Source: DSVQ01 sp964484765 (GTDB lineage: Bacteria > Planctomycetota > Planctomycetia > Planctomycetales > Planctomycetaceae). Taken from it: DNA of 64,000 bases. A program made the position numbers and the translations under genes. Of the stretch, positions 16,340 through 23,335 are shown piece after piece. Every line of letters begins with the position of its first letter. Within the stretch, counting starts at the first letter, position 1. The stretch spans positions 62,001 through 126,000 of the forward strand of contig CAZAGI010000004.1 of NCBI GenBank assembly GCA_964484765.1, read 5' to 3'. The notes under the pieces were generated by a model. It was given only the letters and a program-made list of their open reading frames with translations. It had not been told where the DNA came from and ran no database searches.

Positions 16340-16777
16340 TTACCGGTCCAGACCGGCCCGGACGTTGATGCGGCCAGCAGGCAACGTGACTCCCACAGAT
16401 TCACGCAAGTGAGCTTTCCCGGCGTAGACCGGTTTGATTGCGGGCTTCGGTACGATGGGCGTAAAGCCGTGGGCGAGACCGCCTGCGAGCGGCGATCGAT
16501 AGCCTTCCTTCACCAGCGCGGGATCCGTATTCGGCGCCACGTCGGTCGAACTGCCGATCAGCTTTTCCAACATGGCTTGGACCTGATCCCACTTTGCGGC
16601 GGGCGTGGCATCGGACCGAATGACCGCGATGATGGCCGCTTCGTCTTCACTGAGATCGGCCATCGTGAGGGCCTTGTTCTCATCGCTGCCGTCGCCGGGG
16701 GTCATGCCGACATCCATTTCGCGAAGCGTCCGGCGAACCGCGGCATCGACGGCCGCACGTTGTGTCGTGGTGAGCAT
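16340..16777 (-). CDS. Possible nested scaffold protein inside the prohead protease gene
   Basis: This would be a 145-aa in-frame product from an internal ATG starting MLTTTQRAAVDAAVRRTLRE. It follows a good ribosome-binding sequence (AAAGGAAAG, then ACC, then ATG). Overlapping protease/scaffold genes are well known in tailed phages, for example lambda C/Nu3. Its production here is inferred from sequence only. Confidence 0.4.
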   Translation of the reverse strand: MLTTTQRAAVDAAVRRTLREMDVGMTPGDGSDENKALTMADLSEDEAAIIAVIRSDATPAAKWDQVQAMLEKLIGSSTDVAPNTDPALVKEGYRSPLAGGLAHGFTPIVPKPAIKPVYAGKAHLRESVGVTLPAGRINVRAGLDR

Positions 16778-17299
16778 GGTCTTTCCTTTGGAGTTGGTCG
16801 CGGATTCAAACAGGCCGCGATTTGTGGCGGGCACGCCGACGATGTCCACGGAGTGAACTTCTTCGACGGACTCGACGATGACTTTCCCGCCCTGGCGGCT
16901 CACACGGCCGTCAGCATGATGGGACAACCCGAACTGCCGCGGGAAGCGTTCGGCATATTCGACGATCATCGGGGCCATCGGATGGCTGCGAACGTAGTGC
17001 AGATCACCGATGACAGCATCCCCTTCGCGGCGGATGTTTCGCAATTCACCGAACCCATCACCGAAGCCACGTTCTTGCTGCCGGTCGGGCGGGTGATCAA
17101 TGTTGACTTTCACGCCTTCGTACATCCGCGTGGCATCGGCCATGGCTCTGTCGCTGTACGTCCGGCCGTTCTTCGACTCTTTGCCAAGGATCCGGCATCC
17201 GAAGATGATGCCCGCTTCCTTGTCGATCCGGCCAACGCCGTTCGTGCGGTACTCCATGAGCCGCACACGTTGCGGCTTCAGCGTGGTGAAGAATGCCAT
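16340..17299 (-). CDS. Prohead protease, T4 gp21-like, with C-terminal scaffold-like extension
   Basis: The 319-aa protein's first ~165 residues match T4-type prohead proteases: SKNGRTY (NGR at 44-46), DHPPD with the likely catalytic His69, and FGLSHHADG with the likely catalytic Ser126. VDIVGVPAT closes the domain. A linker and a helical, acidic scaffold-like region follow (175-260). An internal ATG at 16777 (Met175) is preceded by AAAGGAAAG, so a separate 145-aa scaffold could be made from the same gene, as in several tailed phages. ATG 17299 has AGGAG 8 bases upstream. No capsid gene follows, which is very unusual. Confidence 0.75.
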   Translation of the reverse strand: MAFFTTLKPQRVRLMEYRTNGVGRIDKEAGIIFGCRILGKESKNGRTYSDRAMADATRMYEGVKVNIDHPPDRQQERGFGDGFGELRNIRREGDAVIGDLHYVRSHPMAPMIVEYAERFPRQFGLSHHADGRVSRQGGKVIVESVEEVHSVDIVGVPATNRGLFESATNSKGKTMLTTTQRAAVDAAVRRTLREMDVGMTPGDGSDENKALTMADLSEDEAAIIAVIRSDATPAAKWDQVQAMLEKLIGSSTDVAPNTDPALVKEGYRSPLAGGLAHGFTPIVPKPAIKPVYAGKAHLRESVGVTLPAGRINVRAGLDR

Positions 17300-17358
17300 G
17301 GTTAAAACTCCTGTTGTGGGCTTCCGCCCGGTTTGGTTTGTCGAACCCGATCGAGGCG

Positions 17359-17667
17359 TTACGCCAGGGACGCTGTCGATGCGGCCGCGCGTTCGGCCTG
17401 GAGCTTGCGGAACTCGGCCGCGGTCAGCACGAGTCGACCGGGAGCCTTCCCGCCGGGATGATATTTCCACTGATCGCAGGCAATGGCCCAGGCATCGGAA
17501 GCGTTCGCGGCATCGACGGTGATCCGCAACAGATCACTGCCTTTGAGAACCTCACACACGAACGGCTGCCGTTCGGGCGATGGCCTGTTGTCGCGCTGCC
17601 GAGCGAACAGAGCACGGCTGTTCAACTTCAGTTTCTCACGTTCGTTTTCAAGCGTTGGTTGATCCAC
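17359..17667 (-). CDS. Small element protein, unknown
   Basis: The 102-aa protein begins with GTG 17667, with AGGAG about 10 bases upstream. The middle (CEVLKGSDLLRITVDAANAS) is strand-rich, ending in a helix (LTAAEFRKLQAERAAAS). It lies between the paired small genes and the prohead protease. No family is recognised. Confidence 0.5.
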   Translation of the reverse strand: MDQPTLENEREKLKLNSRALFARQRDNRPSPERQPFVCEVLKGSDLLRITVDAANASDAWAIACDQWKYHPGGKAPGRLVLTAAEFRKLQAERAAASTASLA

Positions 17668-17707
17668 GGTCAGTCACTCCTGAATGGGGGCGCGAGGGCC
17701 CGGTTGG

Positions 17708-17932
17708 TTATGCGACGTCGCCGCACTTTGCGGCTTCGAGCGCGTTCAATGCTTCGATGGCCAGATTGACGAGTCTGTCGCTCCGGCCGGTCAGCTTGGT
17801 TTGCATGCAGAACGTCACGAGCGATTCCCGCACGTTCGCGTCGATCGGCCATTGCTCTTTGACGGCCTTCAGAATCAAGCGGAAATCAGACCGTTTCGGG
17901 TTTGCGGCATCAAAGGTCAGTGTCGCGCTCAT
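17708..17932 (-). CDS. Small element protein, paralogue of the upstream gene's C-terminus
   Basis: The 74-aa protein is MSATLTFDAANPKRSDFRLI followed by EQWPIDANVRESLVTF and SDRLVNLAIEALNALE. The pattern [EN]-x-WPI-x(5,6)-R...DRL...A.EAL matches the C-terminal part of the preceding gene product. It starts by ATGA overlap with that gene. Two adjacent related modules suggest tandem duplication. The function is unknown. Confidence 0.6.
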   Translation of the reverse strand: MSATLTFDAANPKRSDFRLILKAVKEQWPIDANVRESLVTFCMQTKLTGRSDRLVNLAIEALNALEAAKCGDVA

Positions 17933-18372
17933 GCGTCACCGCCTTCCCGGCCGCGGAGATTCGCGCCGTTCATGGCCAGGGCGGTCTCAGCCACGGCGAT
18001 CGCCAACCGGTCATTGCCGTCAGCAGACTGCAGTGTCGCGAACACGAGATCGGTGAACGCAACCCGCTTCGGTCCTTCGATCGGCCAATCGTTGCGGATC
18101 GCCGTGCGGAGTTGTGCCAGGTCACCGCGGGTGAGTTGCTCGCCCCACACGGTCGAGAGCGGTCCCGCCGGCGCTTCGGTTCCCCCAGACCCCCGGAGTC
18201 TAGAGCCGGTCCGGAACAACCTCGCACGGGCTTTGTCGCGCCGGCGTTGTCGATTGGTCCTCGTCCGACTGCTGCCCGGTCCTCGGTGTGCCACCGCCAG
18301 CGCGTCACCGCTGCGGGCCTCGCTACGTTCCCCGGGCAGGTTGATTCTATCACCGGCGGTTGGTGGTGTCAT
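17929..18372 (-). CDS. Element protein with basic N-terminus and WPI-type domain
   Basis: The 147-aa protein has a basic, disordered N-terminal half (SSRTRTNRQRRRDKARARLF). Its C-terminal domain has LRTAIRNDWPIEGPKRVAFT, then ADGNDRLAIAVAETALAMNG. That domain resembles the whole of the next gene product. ATG 18372 overlaps the previous stop (ATGA). A nucleic-acid-associated role fits the charge and the nearby replication protein but is inferred. Confidence 0.55.
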   Translation of the reverse strand: MTPPTAGDRINLPGERSEARSGDALAVAHRGPGSSRTRTNRQRRRDKARARLFRTGSRLRGSGGTEAPAGPLSTVWGEQLTRGDLAQLRTAIRNDWPIEGPKRVAFTDLVFATLQSADGNDRLAIAVAETALAMNGANLRGREGGDA

Positions 18373-18548
18373 GGTTTGCATGGGATCACGACTTTCGCTT
18401 TGAACTTGCAGAAGCGGCATCGACGGTATTGAACCCTGCGACCATCGGCGAGCCACTTCGATCGGTACACCACGGGAAACACTCGATGCACGGGACACGT
18501 CGGGCAGTTGTGGATCGAGTAGGCACTGGCATAACTTCGCTTCGGCAT
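18369..18548 (-). CDS. Small zinc-ribbon-like protein
   Basis: The 59-aa protein has two Cys pairs: CPTC at residues 15-18 and CRFC at 44-47, with basic surroundings (YRSKWLADGRRVQYRRCRFC). This is a zinc-ribbon layout suited to DNA or RNA binding. Its end overlaps the next gene's ATG by 4 bases (ATGA), which supports it as a real gene despite its size. It lies directly behind the replication-initiator-like gene. Confidence 0.6.
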   Translation of the reverse strand: MPKRSYASAYSIHNCPTCPVHRVFPVVYRSKWLADGRRVQYRRCRFCKFKAKVVIPCKP

Positions 18549-18598
18549 CGAGGGGTTTCCGCGGCAGTCCGGTCACGGTGACGACGGACGTCCGCGAG

Positions 18599-19600
18599 TT
18601 ACGGCGGACTGGCCAAGTGCTCGCCGCTCATTGCGATCGCGTCCACGAGCAACTTCCGCTCGATCGGTGAAGTGAGAACATCGGTCCCGAGCTTTTCCAT
18701 TCGGACGCGGTCGCGATGTGGGAACTTGCTGAAGAGCTTCAGCAACTCCGACTCGGTCAGGGTTTTGAGTGTTGCTTCTGCAGCCTCTTTCGCTTCGTCA
18801 GAGATCGCGGGTTTTCGTTTCGGCTCTGCCGATTGTGATTCCTTCCGCTGCTGTTCTGCGGCCCGCTTGGCGTACTTCGCGCTATCCGGGGGCCATCCCG
18901 CATCAACTGCGTGATGCTTCATGCCATGGTCGGCAATCCGGCGAAAGATCGCGCCAGCGCCCCACCTGTCCCCGAACGTGCGGGCATACTCGGCCAGGGC
19001 GATTATCTGCTGCAGGGGCATTCCATCAGCGATCGCTCGATCGACACATTCCCCGCATTTGCTAACTCCTGCTTTTGCCACCGCCGCCACCGCCGCCTCT
19101 CTGCACGGCTCACGCGCGACGTCGGTACAGGGGGCGGAGGGGGCGGTGGTCTTTAATTCTCTTCCTATCCCATCCTCTCCACTCCACTCCGGGGGCGAAC
19201 GGTCGCCGACTGTTCGACAACCATTCGTCGAATGCTCGGCGAGTCCTCGCGGAACGTTATCGGAATTCTGACCGGTCGGCGGGGACGGGAATTTGTACGT
19301 TGGTTTGTCGATACGCTGGTGATGCCAACCAGTTACGTTCCAAAACGTCTTCCCGTCCGCCTCGAACTTGGCGAGCAAGCCAGCGCTGATCAGTTCGTCG
19401 ACCATGGCGCACACGTCGGCTTCACTGAAATCGTCGGCAGGGAATACTTCCATTTTCGCGCGCTTGGCCGATGCCGGATGCACGCCACCGTCGTCACAGA
19501 AACACCACAGCCCGACGAACAGTAGCCGAGCGTTCGGCGAGCATTCGACGACCTGCTCAGAAGTGAAGAATTCTGGCTTGATACTACGGATGCGTGCCAT
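18599..19600 (-). CDS. Phage-type replication initiation protein (DnaD/O-like)
   Basis: The 333-aa protein's N-terminus begins MARIRSIKPEFFTSEQVVEC. It continues with a winged-helix-like region (ARLLFVGLWCFCDDGGVHPA, then FWNVTGWHHQRID), a pattern widespread among phage replication proteins that load helicase at an origin. A Cys-containing central part and a charged helical C-terminus follow. ATG 19600 overlaps the upstream stop and GGGGGC lies just before; the longer open frame upstream is not family-like. It is followed by small DNA-binding-type genes. Together with integrase this implies autonomous replication after excision. Confidence 0.65.
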   Translation of the reverse strand: MARIRSIKPEFFTSEQVVECSPNARLLFVGLWCFCDDGGVHPASAKRAKMEVFPADDFSEADVCAMVDELISAGLLAKFEADGKTFWNVTGWHHQRIDKPTYKFPSPPTGQNSDNVPRGLAEHSTNGCRTVGDRSPPEWSGEDGIGRELKTTAPSAPCTDVAREPCREAAVAAVAKAGVSKCGECVDRAIADGMPLQQIIALAEYARTFGDRWGAGAIFRRIADHGMKHHAVDAGWPPDSAKYAKRAAEQQRKESQSAEPKRKPAISDEAKEAAEATLKTLTESELLKLFSKFPHRDRVRMEKLGTDVLTSPIERKLLVDAIAMSGEHLASPP

Positions 19601-19785
19601 CACTTGCCCCCGTTCGTGTTGGCAGGTTGAATTGGTTGATTGACCACCGGCCGGGGCACGAGCTCGACGCGATCGCACCGCAGACGGAATGCACGCAGCG
19701 CGATCTTGAGCAGACGACGCAGGCGGATTTCCGGCGGCCGTGAGTCGCCAGGCAGGGCACGCAGAATCATGCGATAGCGTGTCAT
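19600..19785 (-). CDS. Small basic element protein
   Basis: The 61-aa protein is MTRYRMILRALPGDSRPPEI then RLRRLLKIALRAFRLRCDRV. It is strongly basic with one amphipathic helix. It is linked by overlaps on both sides (ATGA upstream, TGATG downstream), so it is probably translated with the replication protein. The function is unknown. Confidence 0.55.
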   Translation of the reverse strand: MTRYRMILRALPGDSRPPEIRLRRLLKIALRAFRLRCDRVELVPRPVVNQPIQPANTNGGK

Positions 19786-19949
19786 GACCGCGGCTCCCGC
19801 TGGTGAGCTTCACAATCATCCCGATCGAGCAGCGCGCGGATCCGGGCCGCGGTCGATGCGGTGAACAAATACCGCCGCTCCGGCGGAATGCTGAGCGTGG
19901 CCTCGGCGGCGTGGATCTTGGCGCGACATGATTGCGGGTGTAGAGTCAT
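19782..19949 (-). CDS. Very small element protein
   Basis: The 55-aa protein is MTLHPQSCRAKIHAAEATLS then IPPERRYLFTASTAARIRAL. It ends by ATGA overlap with the next gene. The coupled three-gene arrangement leading into the replication protein supports it. The function is unknown. Confidence 0.5.
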   Translation of the reverse strand: MTLHPQSCRAKIHAAEATLSIPPERRYLFTASTAARIRALLDRDDCEAHQREPRS

Positions 19950-19971
19950 CCGTGACGGTCCTCATGACCAT

Positions 19972-20007
19972 GAGCCGCAGCGCTGCAGAGGGAGCACGCT
20001 GCGGCTC
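19972..20007 (+). terminator. Hairpin with T-rich 3' side
   Basis: A perfect 11-bp stem, GAGCCGCAGCG with CGCTGCGGCTC, has a 14-base loop. GTTCTGTTCTT follows on the plus strand. No rightward gene precedes it, so it may stop antisense transcription or act as an mRNA structure between the leftward genes. The tail resembles that of the terminator at 11397-11429. Confidence 0.45.
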
Positions 20008-20016
20008 GTTCTGTTC

Positions 20017-20331
20017 TTAAGCAGATTGGCCGCCGAGAATGCCGTCCAAGGCTTTTTTCGCCTCGCGACCATTCGCCGCGGTTTCGGCAGCTACATCAGC
20101 GGGCCGCGCGGGTTGCTGAGCGTTCAAGGCCTGGAGGAACTCTTCGACCGCTTCTTTGTTGGTGAACCAGTGCTTGCCGATTCGCCACGCCTTAAGAAAG
20201 ACACCGCCAACGCCATTGTTGTGGTATCGCCAGACCGTCGAAGGTGAGCGACTGATAGGGAAGAGTTCGCGGCCGGCTTTCGATAAGGCCATGGAGCCCG
20301 CGAACAGTTCGGCCAGGCTTTTGTCTCGCAT
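20017..20331 (-). CDS. DUF1580-like helix-turn-helix protein, candidate excisionase
   Basis: The 104-aa protein contains a MerR/AlpA-like wing-helix segment: FPISRSPSTVWRYHNNGVGG, then FLKAWRIGKHWFTNKEAVEE. The S-x-S-T-V-x-R-[WY] helix followed by VGGV.L...R.G..W.T..EAV.EF matches DUF1580-type planctomycete proteins and excisionases. ATG 20331 is chosen for GGAG about 9 bases upstream. The position two genes from the integrase fits directionality control or activation of the leftward genes. The Ala-rich tail is probably disordered. Confidence 0.65.
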   Translation of the reverse strand: MRDKSLAELFAGSMALSKAGRELFPISRSPSTVWRYHNNGVGGVFLKAWRIGKHWFTNKEAVEEFLQALNAQQPARPADVAAETAANGREAKKALDGILGGQSA

Positions 20332-20434
20332 CAAACCACTCCATCCAAGAGAACACGTTGCAGAACGTGTCACATCTTGCATGGAGAGGCGTGAGCGAAG
20401 ATTGGCGAAAAACGATTTGTCGCAAATTCCAGAT

Positions 20435-21184
20435 TTATCGCGTGTTCTTCCGCCTCGGTCGGCGAGAATCACGGGCGTTTTTCATGTCCTTCGCTTCCAC
20501 CTTACCATCGCCTGGATGCGCATCGGTGAAGAGATCGGCAAGGCTCTTGTTCGAGAGGTTGGGATCTTCTCGAAGCATTCTGGCTGCGAATTCGAATAGC
20601 TTCGTCGTCCGCGGATTTGGACGTCTCCCGGCCTTCCGCGTCTCCAGTTCGATCGACCCGACTGCTGAAGCTGGCTTTGTACCGACTGCAGGCCCGGTGT
20701 GGCGTTGAGCCTCCCGCAGTTCGACGCACGCCTTTCCGAGCAATTCTCGCAAGTCTGAATCTTCGATGTCGGAACTGACCTCGTTGATCACGCTTTCATG
20801 ATGAAGGTGCCAGCCAGAACTTGTCTGGGTCATAGGGAAGAGACCGTGCCGCGTCATTACCGCGTGTGCGGCCTGAAAGATCGCTTCGGCATGACTTGCC
20901 ACGAGCGGACAATCAGCACCGAGCCAAGTCACCCTTATGCCATCCGCAACCACAGGTCGATTTGGGAGTTGCTGAAACTCTCGTTCGGAAGAAGCTACCG
21001 TCTCCATGATCGATTCAACGATTTCTCTGACAGGGTGCGATTCGCCGGCCGAGTCAGATTCCGTTGACTCTGCCCACAATAGGGGCAGAGCGGCCGGATC
21101 ATAATCCGAAATGAAACTGCGGTGCGTGTAAAGCAGATCGACAAGCGCGGAGCAATTGCGCTCGACCTCGCGGTATAGACTCAT
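20435..21184 (-). CDS. Element early-region protein, unknown
   Basis: The 249-aa, largely helical protein has an N-terminal region MSLYREVERNCSALVDLLYT. A basic C-terminal part (RKAGRRPNPRTTKLFEFAAR) may be a helix-turn-helix (LSNKSLADLFTDAHPGDGKV). It lies between the integrase and the excisionase candidate, where phage-type regulators or immunity genes often sit. No family is recognised. ATG 21184 is clear and no membrane helix is seen. Confidence 0.5.
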   Translation of the reverse strand: MSLYREVERNCSALVDLLYTHRSFISDYDPAALPLLWAESTESDSAGESHPVREIVESIMETVASSEREFQQLPNRPVVADGIRVTWLGADCPLVASHAEAIFQAAHAVMTRHGLFPMTQTSSGWHLHHESVINEVSSDIEDSDLRELLGKACVELREAQRHTGPAVGTKPASAVGSIELETRKAGRRPNPRTTKLFEFAARMLREDPNLSNKSLADLFTDAHPGDGKVEAKDMKNARDSRRPRRKNTR

Positions 21185-21318
21185 CGCCCCTCCCGTGGGG
21201 TCTATCCCGAAAAGTAAACACAGCGCGAGAAGAACAGTCGGGAACTGTCCGTGTCAGGTTGCAATCCCTATCCCGCGCGTGCATCCACAGTACCGCCATG
21301 CTGGCGGCGTTCCCATCG

Positions 21319-22512
21319 TTAGCCCATGCCCAATCGCTGCACGGCACTGATGGCCACACGATCGGCGGCTTTGGCATAGTGCTCCGTCATCGCCGCTTGC
21401 GTGTGCCCGAGCAGCCGCTGGGCAGATTCGATGCCGACGTCGTCGGCGAGCGTGGTCGCGACGGTGTGACGGCACCAGTGCGGCGTGAATGTGTGCGCGA
21501 CTCGCCAGGCTTTCGCCCGTTTCCGAATGTCAGCGAGTTCAGCCGGGGGAAGCCCTTTCTTTGGCTTGCGGAGTTCATCGGGCATACCGAAAGCACGTTC
21601 GCATGCTGACTTGACCGCGGTACCGAACGTGGCACGTTCCACATTGAAGAGCCGGGCGTCGGGATCCGCCTTCACGTACTTCATCAAGATCGCTTGAGCG
21701 CTGGAGTTGAAAAACAGCGAGCGAGACTTCCCATGATGGCGAGTCTTGTGTTTCGACAAATCGGCGCGCCAAACGATGCCCGACCGATCGAGCATCCCCG
21801 TCGTCAATCCAATGAGTTCTCCCGGCCGGGCCCCGGTCAGCAACAGCAGGTCAAAGATGTCGCGCGAGCGTTCGGAGAGTTCGAGCCGGACGGCCTGCAG
21901 CTTCTCCGGCGCGATTGCGGTGCGTGTGCGGGATTCAGCCGCTTCCGTTGCACCAGCCGCGAGCGATTCAACTGTCGAAAGCGAATCCGCGACAGTCGAT
22001 GGAACGTACTCCCATGAGACGCCCCAACGGAACACGTGGCGAAGCCGTTTGATTTGCTTGTTCACGAAGTCCCGCGACCAACGGCGCCGCGGCTTTGGCT
22101 TCCCGTCCGGTCCGATTGCCTGGGGATCGCCATCGACCATCGCCTTGCGGACGGCCCGGAGTTTCAACGGTCCGAAGTCCTGTGCGGCGGTCTCGGCGAA
22201 CAGTTCGCAGAGAATCTTGATTGCCCCCTTGTGGCATGCCTGCTCGGCAGGAGCGTAGCCGGGGAGCTTCTGCTGACAGAACAGCAGGCAGAGCTCCCCG
22301 ATCGACTTCGGCGTCTCGCGGTTGTCGACCGGCTTCGGCTTGGCGGGTAAACCGCCGGCCATCAGTTGGGCGATGACCTCGCCGTAACGACGTCGGGACT
22401 CGGGAGAGTTGTACTTCCCCAGGTAGACCGCTTTGCGGTTCACATAGACGACAGCCGTGTCGTCCGAGGCGTGATGGGAGTACTTCGGGATGCGTGCTTT
22501 TCGGCTGGACAT
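21319..22512 (-). CDS. int: Tyrosine recombinase integrase
   Basis: The 397-aa protein has the complete catalytic set: Arg229 in LTGARPGELIGLT, a Lys in the KHKTRHHGK turn, His345-x-x-Arg348 in TPHWCRHT, His370 in LLGHTQAAM, and nucleophile Tyr379 in TEHYAKA. The N-terminus has an arm-binding-type domain and the core SAM-like domain spans about 70-175. The gene begins 138 bp from the tRNA-Asn 3' end and points away from it, typical of site-specific integration into tRNA genes. It should recombine the 20-bp repeats at 8243 and 22649. An inverted repeat of TTGTCAGGG lies 18-40 bases upstream of its ATG. Confidence 0.95.
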   Translation of the reverse strand: MSSRKARIPKYSHHASDDTAVVYVNRKAVYLGKYNSPESRRRYGEVIAQLMAGGLPAKPKPVDNRETPKSIGELCLLFCQQKLPGYAPAEQACHKGAIKILCELFAETAAQDFGPLKLRAVRKAMVDGDPQAIGPDGKPKPRRRWSRDFVNKQIKRLRHVFRWGVSWEYVPSTVADSLSTVESLAAGATEAAESRTRTAIAPEKLQAVRLELSERSRDIFDLLLLTGARPGELIGLTTGMLDRSGIVWRADLSKHKTRHHGKSRSLFFNSSAQAILMKYVKADPDARLFNVERATFGTAVKSACERAFGMPDELRKPKKGLPPAELADIRKRAKAWRVAHTFTPHWCRHTVATTLADDVGIESAQRLLGHTQAAMTEHYAKAADRVAISAVQRLGMG

Positions 22513-22529
22513 GGTGCGGAAAACCTCGA

Positions 22530-22552
22530 TTGTCAGGGAGCAACCCTGACAA
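22530..22552. promoter_or_regulatory. TTGTCAGGG inverted repeat upstream of integrase
   Basis: TTGTCAGGG (22530-22538) and CCCTGACAA (22544-22552) form a perfect 9-bp inverted repeat with a 5-base spacer. The left arm extended to TTGTCAGGGAG recurs at 8414-8424 near the other end. It could be an integrase or excisionase arm site, an autoregulatory operator, or both. Confidence 0.55.
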
Positions 22553-22648
22553 CTGTTTGGTTTTATGCCGCACTGTCGACCGCCGACAGGTAACCTAATT
22601 CACGGTTCAGCACGTACTTGCGATTGTCGAATTCTCAGGAGCAGATAG

Positions 22649-22668
22649 CTCCCCGATTAGGACTCGAA
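22649..22668. repeat. Right attachment site (attR core) in tRNA-Asn
   Basis: This 20-base string is identical to 8243-8262. It covers the acceptor 3' strand and part of the T arm of the tRNA, so integration preserved a functional tRNA gene. Confidence 0.92.
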
Positions 22669-22720
22669 CCTAAAACCTAGCGGTTAACAGCCGCTCGCTC
22701 TACCATTGAGCTATCGGGGA
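22650..22720 (-). tRNA. tRNA-Asn (anticodon GTT)
   Basis: The 71-nt cloverleaf has acceptor stem TCCCCGA/TCGGGGA, D arm GCTC/GAGC, anticodon stem AGCGG/CCGCT with loop CTGTTAA (GTT reads Asn), T arm TTAGG/CCTAA with loop TTCGAGT, and a 5-nt variable loop. All stems pair fully. CCA is not encoded. It is intact despite serving as the integration site. Confidence 0.97.
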
Positions 22721-23335
22721 AAAACCGAACCCGTTCGTTCGGCGAACGATAGATTTAGACGAAAGCTGACGCGGTTGCAAGTCAAAGAGTTCGGTCCCTA
22801 ACCTTTCCGGCTAACGACTCTGGTCGAAGGCGTCATCGCTAGGCCATGCCAATTCGCTGCGAGTAGGCCACGTCGCAGAAAATTGTGGATAGAGGCGGTG
22901 GAGCATGTCGCGGGTGAATCGCCAGTCAACTGCGCAGTGGTGGGCGTTTCGCTGGCGGCGCCCCGCGACGATTTCACGGCGTAATTCTGCGGAAGTTCGC
23001 AGCTGTCACAATTCCATCCTTGTCGGGTGGAAACCGACGGTTCGATCTCGGCCACTTTGAGCCAGCTGACGCGGCGGGGTTGTGGATGATTTCCCGACGA
23101 AGGCCCGTCGATGGGCATCGGACTCCGGAATGACTGCATAAGGCGAAAACTTGTCGTGCGTGTTCAGGTTTTCGTACACACACTTCGCGTACCGTGGCGT
23201 TTGTATTGATCATCCTCGCGACGAGCAACATCCCGGTTTTTGGTATCGGATCAACGTCATCCCGCAGCAACTGTTTGCTGGGTTCATCTATGCAGATCAG
23301 CGGTTCGGCGGCGACGTGCTGGAGCCGATACTGAG
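22721..23335. other. Intergenic region between tRNA-Asn and the polysaccharide operon end
   Basis: No convincing gene lies in these 615 bases. Open frames here lack ribosome-binding sites and recognisable domains. No strong hairpin with a T-run was seen after the BY-kinase stop, so the operon's terminator is not located. A short stretch at 22838-22865 loosely resembles the last codons of the integrase. Confidence 0.5.
22752..22780 (-). promoter_or_regulatory. Candidate tRNA-Asn promoter
   Basis: On the minus strand TTGCAA (22775-22780) and TAAATC (22752-22757) are separated by 17 bases, placing initiation about 25 bases before the tRNA. The -10 match is weak. Confidence 0.35.

Larger units (their letters stand above)
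8243..22668. mobile_element. tRNA-Asn-integrated phage-like or satellite-like element, 14.4 kb
   Basis: The ends are a 20-bp direct repeat, and the right copy is the 3' end of tRNA-Asn. A complete tyrosine integrase sits beside the tRNA. Phage-like genes inside are a replication-initiator-like protein, a prohead protease with a possible nested scaffold, and a tape-measure-like protein. An excisionase-like helix-turn-helix protein and a ribbon-helix-helix protein are candidate regulators. The polysaccharide genes on the right and the sigma/kinase genes on the left are chromosomal in character. No terminase, portal, major capsid, baseplate, holin or endolysin is recognisable. It could be a defective prophage or a satellite depending on a helper phage. 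Confidence 0.85.

Noticed and set aside
16340..17299. CRISPR array or other long repeat arrays in the element
   Set aside because: I looked for regularly spaced repeats throughout the window and found only isolated direct and inverted repeats.
16232..17305. 357-codon plus-strand frame opposite the prohead protease
   Set aside because: The minus-strand frame carries clear protease motifs. The opposite frame is a high-GC shadow.
22830..22870. Possible remnant of an integrase C-terminus upstream of tRNA-Asn
   Set aside because: About 25 bases resemble the codons for QRLGMG-stop at the end of the integrase, but matching needs small gaps and nothing further upstream aligns. It lies on the wrong side of the tRNA for a remnant of the same integration.
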